From the NCBI GenBank assembly GCA_043798435.1, contig JAZDOR010000233.1:1-14760 (forward strand): 14,760 nt of DNA, given 5' to 3'. The translations under genes were made by a program, and so were the position numbers. The notes below the pieces were generated by a model. That model was not told the origin of the DNA, ran no database searches, and was given only the letters and a program-made list of their open reading frames with translations. The stretch's first letter is position 1; the number at the start of each line of letters is the position of its first letter. The stretch comes from JAGUXG01 sp043798435. GTDB taxonomy: Bacteria; UBA9089; UBA9088; JAGUXG01. Shown here piece after piece: positions 7,026-13,015 of this stretch.

Positions 7026-7901
7026 ATGATTAAAGTGTTACAGAGCCTCCTCATCAGTATGCGGCCGAAGCAGTGGACAAAGAACCTCTTTCTCTTTTCC
7101 GCTCTTGTTTTTTCTGAAAAGTTGAATGACCTACCTATTGTTCTGTCTGTTGGGGCAGGATTTCTCCTCTTTTCTCTCATAGCCTCTGGCGGGTATATTC
7201 TTAATGATATTATTGACGCTGAAAAAGACAGGACACATCCGATAAAACAAAAGAGGCCGATTGCCTCAGGGGCTTTAAGCAAAAAGACTGCTTTGCTCTT
7301 CTGTCTTCTCTTTCTGTCTGCAAGCCTCATCGCCTCCTTTTGCCTATCTCAACCATTCTTTTTTGTGGTGTTAGCCTACCTTCTGATTATGTTCCTTTAC
7401 TCTTTTTGGCTCAAGAAGATTGTCATTCTTGATGTAATGACCATATCAGCGGGGTTTGTCTTGCGGATAGTAGCCGGAGCTGTCGTCATCCCGGTAGAAC
7501 CATCTTTCTGGTTACTAATATGCACCATGCTTCTTGCCCTATTCCTTGCCTTGTCCAAAAGGAGGCATGAGCTTGTGCTTTTGGAGGGTTCCGCTCCATC
7601 ACACAGAACCATATTATCCGAATACACACCGGCATTCATTGATGAGATGATCTCTGCGGTGACAGGTGGGCTACTCATCGCTTACTCCCTTTATACCATC
7701 TCTGCTGAGACCCAGGAAAAGTTTGGAAAAAACCTTCCCTTGACCATTCCCTTTGTTCTTTATGGAATATTCAGGTATCTCTACCTTGTCCATCAGAAAG
7801 GAAAGGGTGGCAGACCCGAGATAGATATTGTGTTTGATAAACCCTTAATGATTGGTATCTGCGGCTGGATTGTATCTGTTTTGGTGATTATCTATCTATG
7901 A
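7026..7901 (+). CDS. UbiA-family prenyltransferase, decaprenyl-phosphate phosphoribosyltransferase-like
   Basis: 291 residues from ATG 7026. An upstream in-frame GTG at 6960 would add 22 residues translated purely from the intergenic repeat, so I reject it. The protein is an integral membrane UbiA fold with about eight to nine helices. It has the first Asp-rich motif NDIIDAEKD at 60-68, extended to RTHPIKQKRPIASG, and an early RPKQWTKNLF at 13-22. Further on are YSFWLKKIVILDV and GFVLRIVAGA. These RPxQWxKN and DxxxDxxHPxKxxRPIASG signatures fit the subfamily that moves phosphoribose onto polyprenyl phosphate (DPPR synthase-like) better than quinone or heme UbiA enzymes. The substrate is inferred. 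The original stop probably overlapped the pcm start; a 95-bp insertion now separates them. Confidence 0.88.
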   Translation: MIKVLQSLLISMRPKQWTKNLFLFSALVFSEKLNDLPIVLSVGAGFLLFSLIASGGYILNDIIDAEKDRTHPIKQKRPIASGALSKKTALLFCLLFLSASLIASFCLSQPFFFVVLAYLLIMFLYSFWLKKIVILDVMTISAGFVLRIVAGAVVIPVEPSFWLLICTMLLALFLALSKRRHELVLLEGSAPSHRTILSEYTPAFIDEMISAVTGGLLIAYSLYTISAETQEKFGKNLPLTIPFVLYGIFRYLYLVHQKGKGGRPEIDIVFDKPLMIGICGWIVSVLVIIYL

Positions 7902-7904
7902 AAG

Positions 7905-7999
7905 TCAGAAGTTAAGTTAATGGGACGCAGATTTCCGCAGATTTACAGGATAATATTTTATAAATCCTAAAAATCTGCGTTCATCTGCGTTCAAAAATA
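7905..7999. mobile_element. Short palindromic insertion ('atctgcg' family) with 8-bp direct repeat
   Basis: The direct repeat tatgaaag occurs at 7897-7904 and 8000-8007, with 95 bp between. The core is palindromic: gacgcagatttccgcagattta pairs with aaatctgcgttcatctgcgttc. There is no ORF and no GTAAGCG end. The left duplication contains the stop of the upstream gene (tctATGA) and the right one contains the start of pcm (ATGAAAG), so a precise insertion explains the gap. Confidence 0.7.
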
Positions 8000-8000
8000 T

Positions 8001-8648
8001 ATGAAAGATACCTTTGAAGAAGATAGAAAGAGAATGGTAAATGAACAGCTAAGGGCAAGAGGGATCAGCGATGAAAGGATCCTTTCTGTATTTGGCAAGG
8101 TTCCAAGGCACCTTTTTGTTGATGAGAAGGAAAGAGACAAGGCATATTCTGACCACCCATTGCCTATAGGCTATAACCAGACCATCTCTCAACCGCATAT
8201 GGTGGCGACAATGACCAGCTACCTTAGTCTTACTGGCAAAGAAAGAGTTTTGGAGATAGGAACAGGCTCAGGCTATCAGACTGCAATTCTCTCTCTGCTA
8301 ACTTGCGAGGTTTATACTGTTGAAAAGATTGAGCCTCTGGCAGAGAAAGCCTCTTCTATACTTAAAGAGCTTGGTATCACCAATGTTCATATAAAGATTG
8401 GAGATGGAAGTTTGGGCTTGCCAAATAATGCTCCCTATGATAGAATTATTGTCACCGCAGGCTCGCCTGATATTCCGACGCCTCTGGTAGAGCAGTTGCA
8501 AGATAAAGGAATCATCGTTATTCCAACAGGAGCAAGGTATATACAGGAACTGATTGTGGCAAGGAAAGAAGGAGACGAGCTTATCAAAAAAATAGAAGGC
8601 GGATGCATCTTTGTCCCACTTCTCGGAAAATATGGGTGGGCTGATTAG
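8001..8648 (+). CDS. pcm: Protein-L-isoaspartate O-methyltransferase
   Basis: 215 residues, the usual length. This cytosolic enzyme methylates L-isoaspartyl residues in damaged proteins using S-adenosylmethionine, starting their conversion back to aspartyl. Motifs: MVNEQLRARGI (12-22), VPRHLFVDE (34-42), the active-site/substrate stretch TISQPHMVA (61-69), SAM-binding VLEIGTGSGYQTAIL (83-97), acidic VEK after strand 2, APYDRIIVTAG, and the C-terminal FVPLLGKYGW typical of bacterial Pcm. The start matches the family N terminus. The current start context ATATATGAAAG comes from a duplicated target site, and no ribosome site is visible, consistent with former translational coupling to the upstream gene. 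Confidence 0.95.
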   Translation: MKDTFEEDRKRMVNEQLRARGISDERILSVFGKVPRHLFVDEKERDKAYSDHPLPIGYNQTISQPHMVATMTSYLSLTGKERVLEIGTGSGYQTAILSLLTCEVYTVEKIEPLAEKASSILKELGITNVHIKIGDGSLGLPNNAPYDRIIVTAGSPDIPTPLVEQLQDKGIIVIPTGARYIQELIVARKEGDELIKKIEGGCIFVPLLGKYGWAD

Positions 8649-8652
8649 AAAA

Positions 8653-8745
8653 TGTTCTATGTTCTATGTTTAAGAAAGGGAAATAAAAAGCTGTTCAGTT
8701 TTCTCTTCCTTCTTTGAACATAGAACTTAGAACTCTCTCTAACAT
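8653..8745. mobile_element. Short palindromic insertion ('gttctatg' family) with 8-bp direct repeat
   Basis: The direct repeat ttagaaaa lies at 8645-8652 and 8746-8753. Between them is 93 bp whose ends pair: tgttctatgttctatgttt on the left against gaacatagaacttagaac and aacat on the right. No ORF. The left duplication contains the pcm stop and the right one ends immediately before the dedA ATG. Removing one duplication and the element leaves the two genes 5 nt apart. Confidence 0.68.
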
Positions 8746-8753
8746 TTAGAAAA

Positions 8754-9404
8754 ATGGAACACATCTATTGGTTTATTGACCTTTTTCTTCATCTTGACAA
8801 GCACCTGGATACTGTTATCAGTTCCTTTGGAGTATGGACCTATGTCATACTCTTTCTCATCATCTTCTGTGAAACTGGTCTTGTTGTGACACCTATTCTA
8901 CCAGGAGACTCCTTGCTATTTGCTGCCGGAACATTTGCCGCCATAGGTTCGCTTGATAAGTGGTATCTGGTTATCTCTTTGACAGTCGCCGCCATATTAG
9001 GGGATACAGTGAACTACTGGATAGGCTACCTAGTCGGACCAAAGGTATTTACAAGCTCCTCCTCTAAATTCCTCAACAAAAAACACCTTATCCGCAGCCA
9101 TGAATTTTATGAAAAATACGGTGGTAAAACAATCATAATCGCCAGATTTATGCCCATTATCCGCACCTTCGCACCATTTGTCGCCGGGATAGCAAAGATG
9201 ACTTATGTTAAATTTCTCCTTTACAACATCACAGGTGGGGTTTTGTGGATTGCTCTATTTATCTTTGGTGGTTATTATTTCGGCAATATCCCTCTTGTGA
9301 AACGCAATTTTACAGTTGTCATCTTTGTTATCATTTTCATCTCACTCATCCCAATTATCAGTGAGTTCTTGCGACATAAGTACGGAAAGAAAGAAAAAGT
9401 GTAA
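8754..9404 (+). CDS. dedA: DedA family (SNARE-associated/VTT domain) membrane protein
   Basis: 216 residues. DedA proteins are inner-membrane proteins implicated in lipid-carrier (undecaprenyl phosphate or phospholipid) translocation and membrane homeostasis. Visible signatures: FCETGLVVTPILPGDSLLF (38-56) with acidic Glu40 and the re-entrant PGDS, GDTVNYWIGYLVG (83-95), and the loop ARFMPIIRTFAPFVAG (130-145) with the two key arginines 131 and 137. Helices follow to residue ~205, then a basic tail KYGKKEKV. The final valine codon and the TAA stop lie inside the terminal repeat of the next element (GTAAGC begins at 9401). Without that element the frame would run on to TGA 9585-9587, adding about eight different residues and overlapping xseB. 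Confidence 0.92.
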   Translation: MEHIYWFIDLFLHLDKHLDTVISSFGVWTYVILFLIIFCETGLVVTPILPGDSLLFAAGTFAAIGSLDKWYLVISLTVAAILGDTVNYWIGYLVGPKVFTSSSSKFLNKKHLIRSHEFYEKYGGKTIIIARFMPIIRTFAPFVAGIAKMTYVKFLLYNITGGVLWIALFIFGGYYFGNIPLVKRNFTVVIFVIIFISLIPIISEFLRHKYGKKEKV

Positions 9405-9548
9405 GCGTTCAGCCTATTCATCAAAGAGTGTAAGAAGGGGGATAAGGAGATAATAGGGATATGGAGATTATTCATTCTTAATTCAAAATTTATCCCCTTA
9501 TCTCCATAATCCCCATATCCCCTTTTCTTACACTACCACAGCGGTTAC
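9401..9548. mobile_element. IS66-like MITE, copy 3, with 8-bp target duplication
   Basis: A 148-bp element from GTAAGCGTTCAG (9401) to the degenerate end gcggttac (9548), flanked by perfect 8-bp repeats gaaaaagt at 9393-9400 and 9549-9556. It is in inverted orientation relative to the copy at 2222-2370: its first 52 bp are the exact reverse complement of that copy's last 52 bp, while the centre has diverged. It is palindromic with gtgtaagaagggggataagg and complementary ccccttttcttacac. No ORF. It supplies the stop codon of dedA. Confidence 0.9.
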
Positions 9549-9563
9549 GAAAAAGTAGAGTTA

Positions 9564-9570
9564 AAAGGAG
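9564..9570 (+). promoter_or_regulatory. Ribosome binding site of xseB (AAAGGAG)
   Basis: This strong Shine-Dalgarno sequence lies 6 nt before ATG 9577 and directly touches ATG 9571, so it selects 9577 as the start. It survives just beyond the MITE target duplication (9549-9556). Confidence 0.75.
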
Positions 9571-9576
9571 ATGCCA

Positions 9577-9810
9577 ATGAAGTTTGAAGAGGCGATAAAG
9601 AGACTTGAGGAGATTGTGAGAATCTTGGAAAAGGGAGAAGTCTCCTTAGATGACTCCCTCAGCCTCTTTGAAGAGGGTGTAGGTCTCAGGAAGTTCTGCT
9701 TAAAGAGGCTCTCTGAGGCAGAAAAGAAGATAAAGGTAATAACAGAGGAAGAAGAAGGTAATATTATAGCCACAGATTGCACAGATGACAGAGGATTAAA
9801 AGATCCGTAA
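9577..9810 (+). CDS. xseB: Exodeoxyribonuclease VII small subunit
   Basis: 77 residues from ATG 9577. XseB associates in several copies with XseA to form exonuclease VII, which degrades single-stranded DNA. The sequence MKFEEAIKRLEEIVRILEKG, then VSLDDSLSLFEEGVGLRKFC and AEKKIKVI is diagnostic: two helices with the conserved LE.IV..LE.G..sLD.sl.lfEeG pattern. An ATG at 9571 is in frame, but the strong ribosome site aaaggag (9564-9570) abuts it, whereas ATG 9577 has a proper 6-nt spacing. The last ~14 residues (about ATDCTDDRGLKDP) come from a 'gccacagattgcacagatgacagagg' repeat starting at 9769, so the native tail has been replaced. xseA is not adjacent; the pairing xseB then prenyl synthase is common. 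Confidence 0.93.
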   Translation: MKFEEAIKRLEEIVRILEKGEVSLDDSLSLFEEGVGLRKFCLKRLSEAEKKIKVITEEEEGNIIATDCTDDRGLKDP

Positions 9811-9940
9811 TTACTCAAAATCTTTTTGGAAATATTTAGCCACAGATGAACACAGAAGAGATATTTAGACACTGATTTGCACAGATGGTCACAGATAATT
9901 TTTAAGTTTTATCAGTGAAAATCAGTGTTAATCTGTGTCA
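9769..9940. repeat. Tandem 'cacagat' palindromic repeats overlapping the xseB 3' end
   Basis: Two related units are present. One starts gccacagattgcacagatg (9769) inside xseB. A second begins tagccacagatgaacacag (about 9839) and continues with gacactgatttgcacagatg, which pairs with the complementary cagtgttaatctgtgtc at 9923-9939. No target duplication is evident. The 168-bp gap between xseB and the DUF2283 gene is almost entirely this repeat. Confidence 0.75.
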
Positions 9941-9960
9941 AAATATCCAACGGATAAGAT

Positions 9961-9968
9961 AAAGGAGG
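9961..9968 (+). promoter_or_regulatory. Ribosome binding site of the DUF2283 gene (AAAGGAGG)
   Basis: A near-perfect Shine-Dalgarno sequence lies 10 nt before ATG 9979. It is the strongest ribosome site in the window, suggesting this small gene is translated independently of xseB. Confidence 0.75.
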
Positions 9969-9978
9969 GAAGAATAAT

Positions 9979-10200
9979 ATGGAAAAGGTAGTTGTTTATT
10001 ATCACCAAGAGAGTGATACATTAGATATATGGCTTGGGAATCCTAAAGATGAGAGTTTTTGTGAAGAGGTTGGAGGGGGTGTTATCCTTAAAAAGGATAG
10101 AGATGGAAAGCTTATCGGCTTTGAAAAGCTGTATGTTCATCAAACAATGAATCTTCAGCGTGGCAAAAGACCCCTTCCCATAGAAGTAGTGGTGGCTTAG
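9979..10200 (+). CDS. DUF2283 domain protein
   Basis: 73 residues, the full length of this small family. The start MEKVVVYYHQESDTLDIWLG and the later GGGVILKKDRDGKLIGFEKLYV show the DUF2283 pattern (a 'YD.e.D.L.i.l' strand, then E.ggvi...D..G.iiGiEil). Function is unknown; in many genomes these genes lie next to small toxin-like DUF4258 or BrnT-type genes, but none is seen here. It sits between xseB and the prenyl synthase, which are commonly direct neighbours, so it may be a later arrival together with the repeat on its left. It has its own strong ribosome site and ends 2 nt before the next ATG. Confidence 0.8.
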   Translation: MEKVVVYYHQESDTLDIWLGNPKDESFCEEVGGGVILKKDRDGKLIGFEKLYVHQTMNLQRGKRPLPIEVVVA

Positions 10201-10202
10201 AA

Positions 10203-11021
10203 ATGTTAGAAAACTGGATAATGGAAAAGAAAAAGAAGATTGATGAGGCTATTTTATCTATCTTGCCAAAAGGAGAAGGGTCATTCCATCAGGCATTAAA
10301 ATATAGTCTATTCCCTGGTGGAAAGAGGCTGAGGCCATTGCTCTGCCTGGCAAGTTGTGCCTCTTGCGGAGAGATAACGGATGAAGCCTATAAAATAGCC
10401 TCTGCTATAGAGCTTATCCATAGTTATTCCTTGGTTCACGATGACATTATTGACCAGGATGAGATGAGAAGGGAAAAGCCTTCAGTCTATAAAGAGTATG
10501 GAGAAAATTTAGCTATATTAGTTGGAGATGCACTGCTCACCTTAGCCTTTGGGACCCTGATAGACTCGCCTGATGTGGCCAAAGAAATTATATTGGCTTC
10601 TTCTGAAATGATTGGAGGCCAGGTAGATGAGATGGCTATCTCTACACCTACAAAAGAACTGCTTTATCAAATATCTCTAAAAAAGACAGCCTCTTTATTC
10701 TCTGCCTCCTGTGTAGCCGGTGGTATAATTGGAGAAGGCAATAGAAAGCAGGTGGAGGCTTTAAGAATGGCAGGAGAAAGGTTTGGTCTTGCCTTTCAGA
10801 TAGCCGATGATCTGACGGACAAAGATACGGGTGGAATCAACATTCTATCTGTGATAGGCATTGAAGAAGCCAAGGAAGAGATTAAGTCTCTGATAGATTC
10901 TGCAAACACCCACCTTATTATCTTCGGCGATAAAGCAGAAGTCTTAAAATTGCTGTTTTTCGCACCCTTGATGAAAAGTTCTCTTTATCCCTCTTCTGTT
11001 TTGCGAAAAATAGAAAATTGA
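10203..11021 (+). CDS. ispA: Polyprenyl diphosphate synthase, FPP/GGPP synthase type (IspA-like)
   Basis: 272 residues; homologues are usually about 290-300. It condenses isopentenyl diphosphate with allylic diphosphates to make C15 or C20 isoprenoid chains. Motifs: GGKRLRP (39-45), first Asp-rich LVHDDIIDQDEMRR (77-90; DDxxD 80-84 and the paired arginines 89-90), QVDEM (140-144), KT (161-162), and second Asp-rich FQIADDLTD (198-206). Just after the latter, the loop normally holding a GK...GKxTYP stretch, whose Lys helps bind diphosphate, is shortened by roughly 15 residues and reads KDTGGINILSVIG. It follows the DUF2283 gene by 2 nt and ends just before mobA. Chain length cannot be read reliably. 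The enzyme is probably active, but the loop change is unusual. Confidence 0.9.
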   Translation: MLENWIMEKKKKIDEAILSILPKGEGSFHQALKYSLFPGGKRLRPLLCLASCASCGEITDEAYKIASAIELIHSYSLVHDDIIDQDEMRREKPSVYKEYGENLAILVGDALLTLAFGTLIDSPDVAKEIILASSEMIGGQVDEMAISTPTKELLYQISLKKTASLFSASCVAGGIIGEGNRKQVEALRMAGERFGLAFQIADDLTDKDTGGINILSVIGIEEAKEEIKSLIDSANTHLIIFGDKAEVLKLLFFAPLMKSSLYPSSVLRKIEN

Positions 11022-11028
11022 ATTGTAT

Positions 11029-11631
11029 ATGATGGTCAATGGATTCTCGGGTATTATTCTGGCTGGAGGAGAGGCAAAGAGGATGGGAGGTGTTCCGAAA
11101 CATCTTTTGGGGGTCAAGGGTAGAAGAATCATAGAAAGGGTTCTGGATGTGATGAGGCTGTTTTTTGATGAGATACTTATCGTGGCAAATAAGAAGGAAC
11201 CTCTGCTCTACTTAGGGGTCAGGGTTGAAGAGGACATCATCAAGGGACAGGGGCCCTTGGGTGGAATATATACTGGGCTCAAGTTGATGAGCAAAGAGAA
11301 GGGATTCTTCGTTGCCTCTGATATGCCTTTTTTGGATGAATGGTTGGTTGGAAAGCTCATCAAGGGTGCAGAAAATTCTATCTGCACCATTCCTGTAGGA
11401 TCAAAGGGTATTGAGCCATTGTGTGGTGTGTATAGCCAGGGGATGATTGGAGAGATAGAGACTATGATAGCTTGCGGGAATCTTTCGGTAAAAGCCTTAA
11501 TAAAAAACTCTTCCTGCAATTATGTTAAATTAGAAGAAAATGAGTATCTTTCTTTAACCAACATAAACAAACCAGAGGATTTGGTAACTGTTCAGGCTAT
11601 ATATCAAGAGTGTGAGGGGATAAGGAGATAA
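11029..11631 (+). CDS. mobA: Molybdenum cofactor guanylyltransferase (MobA), C-terminus rewritten by an insertion
   Basis: About 200 residues. MobA attaches GMP to Mo-molybdopterin. The nucleotide-binding N terminus IILAGGEAKRMGGVPKHLL shows LAGGxSxRMG..K; next come EDIIKGQGPLGGIYTGL, then VASDMPFL with the metal-binding Asp, and near the end the typical NINKPEDL. The frame is open from TTG 11023, 1 nt after the upstream stop; ATG 11029 or 11032 is more likely. No ribosome site is seen. From residue ~187 (VTVQAIYQECEGIRR) the coding sequence is translated from a MITE that begins at 11584, and the stop is element DNA. Without it the frame would read KNCESRIKNEHFILVK and stop at 11809-11811, inside the next gene. 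The lost part lies beyond the conserved fold, so activity may persist. No other molybdopterin genes are nearby. Confidence 0.9.
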   Translation: MMVNGFSGIILAGGEAKRMGGVPKHLLGVKGRRIIERVLDVMRLFFDEILIVANKKEPLLYLGVRVEEDIIKGQGPLGGIYTGLKLMSKEKGFFVASDMPFLDEWLVGKLIKGAENSICTIPVGSKGIEPLCGVYSQGMIGEIETMIACGNLSVKALIKNSSCNYVKLEENEYLSLTNINKPEDLVTVQAIYQECEGIRR

Positions 11632-11753
11632 GAAAAGATATGGAGATTATTCATTTTTAAGGAGATAAGGAGATACTTATATTATCTCCACATCTCCCTA
11701 ATCCCTATATCTCCTTATCTCCTTACCTTTTCTTACATTACCTGAACGCTTAC
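11584..11753. mobile_element. IS66-like MITE, copy 4, inserted in the mobA 3' end
   Basis: The left end gtaactgttcagg (11584-11596) and following 'ctatatatcaagagtgtgagggg' align with the left end of the copy at 9401. The right end CCTGAACGCTTAC is intact (11741-11753). The flanks share the 7-bp direct repeat ggatttg at 11577-11583 and 11754-11760, an 8-bp duplication with one base altered. The 170-bp interior is palindromic, with ggagataaggagata units facing tatctccttatctcc units. It supplies the last 15 codons and the stop of mobA. Confidence 0.82.
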
Positions 11754-11785
11754 GGATTTGAAAAATTGCGAATCACGGATTAAAA

Positions 11786-13012
11786 ATGAGCATTTTATCT
11801 TGGTCAAGTAAGTTAGCCACCTGGTTAGTCCGTTTAGAAGGAAGAAAATTTACCTCTTTGCAAAGATGCGATAATCCCTCTTTCCTGAATAGGTCAAAAA
11901 GGGGATTGGCTCTGTATATCCATATACCTTTCTGTCAACAACCGTGTTCATATTGTTCATTTTTAAGCTATCAATTTGACGCCCAATTAGCCAAAAGATA
12001 TTTTCAAAACCTAAAGACTGAGATAGAGCTGTATCTAAGCAAAGGATTCCATTTTTCCTGCCTTTATGTTGGTGGAGGCACTCCCACGATAATGATGGAT
12101 GAATTGGAAAATCTCTTCTCCTACCTTAAGGGTCACTTGGGTGAATTGGCTGTTTCAGTAGAGACTATTCCACCTGATATTACACCAGAAAACATAACCC
12201 TTCTTAAAGAATTAGGGGTGAAGAGGCTGTCAGTTGGTGTGCAAAGCTTTAATGATGAGTCTCTTGCTATGATAGGTCGCAATTCGCATAGTGGCAAAGT
12301 CGCCAAGGATAAAATACAATCAGTAAAAGGCGTTTTTGATACCTTAAATATAGACATTCTTTATGATATTCCTGAACAACCCATTGAGGTTCTCCTTTCG
12401 GATATAGAGACAGTAAAAGAGCTGAAGGTAGACCAGGTTACATTTTATCCGTTTATGCCTTCACCTTCTGCTCCATTCCAATCCAAAGAAGAGTATTTTT
12501 ACCGCACCATACTTACCAAGATGCAAGAAGGCTATAAGGCGAAGACTGCCTGGTGTTTCTCACGGAAAGATAAGATGATAGATGAATACATATTGGATCA
12601 TGATAACTATATCGGTGTTGGTTGCAGTGCCATAGGATTATTAGATAAAAGCCTTTATATCAATACATTCTCGCTACAGAAATACAACGACTATTTAGAA
12701 AATGGTAAGTTCCCAATAGTGCTTTCCAGAAGACTTACTGATTGGGAAATTTCCTGCTACCGTTTGCTTACTTGCCTATTTGGGATACACATAAAGCCGG
12801 AGAAGCGAGGTTTACTGAATAGCTTTATACTTAAGTTATTACAATTTTTGGGTGCAGTAGAAGACAATAAAGGGGAATCAGTAGTTACTAAGGAAGGTAT
12901 GGTTATGGTAAGCCGTATAATGAAAGAATTCTTCAGTAATTTGAATAGGTTGCGAAGTTATTGCCTAAAGAATCAGACCTCAAAAACAGAAAAAGAGGCA
13001 CTCAGAAGGTAA
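11786..13012 (+). CDS. HemW-like radical SAM protein (coproporphyrinogen III oxidase family)
   Basis: 408 residues. The radical SAM core begins at LYIHIPFCQQPCSYCSF, with the [4Fe-4S]-binding cysteines 50, 54 and 57 (CxxxCxxC), then YVGGGTPT at 94-101 (SAM-binding glycine motif), VETIPPDITPENITLLKELGVKRLSVGVQSF (the HemN/HemW signature region) and NIDILYDIPEQ. The HemN-like C-terminal domain (about 310-390) is present but divergent. IHIPFC.xPCxYCxF and the absence of a fourth clustered cysteine fit HemW (a heme chaperone) or related enzymes better than oxygen-independent HemN. The N-terminal ~40 residues are an extension of unknown role. No ribosome site precedes ATG 11786. The ancestral mobA frame would have overlapped this start, suggesting coupling before the MITE arrived. 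rsmE follows 3 nt after the stop. Confidence 0.85.
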   Translation: MSILSWSSKLATWLVRLEGRKFTSLQRCDNPSFLNRSKRGLALYIHIPFCQQPCSYCSFLSYQFDAQLAKRYFQNLKTEIELYLSKGFHFSCLYVGGGTPTIMMDELENLFSYLKGHLGELAVSVETIPPDITPENITLLKELGVKRLSVGVQSFNDESLAMIGRNSHSGKVAKDKIQSVKGVFDTLNIDILYDIPEQPIEVLLSDIETVKELKVDQVTFYPFMPSPSAPFQSKEEYFYRTILTKMQEGYKAKTAWCFSRKDKMIDEYILDHDNYIGVGCSAIGLLDKSLYINTFSLQKYNDYLENGKFPIVLSRRLTDWEISCYRLLTCLFGIHIKPEKRGLLNSFILKLLQFLGAVEDNKGESVVTKEGMVMVSRIMKEFFSNLNRLRSYCLKNQTSKTEKEALRR

Positions 13013-13015
13013 AAG

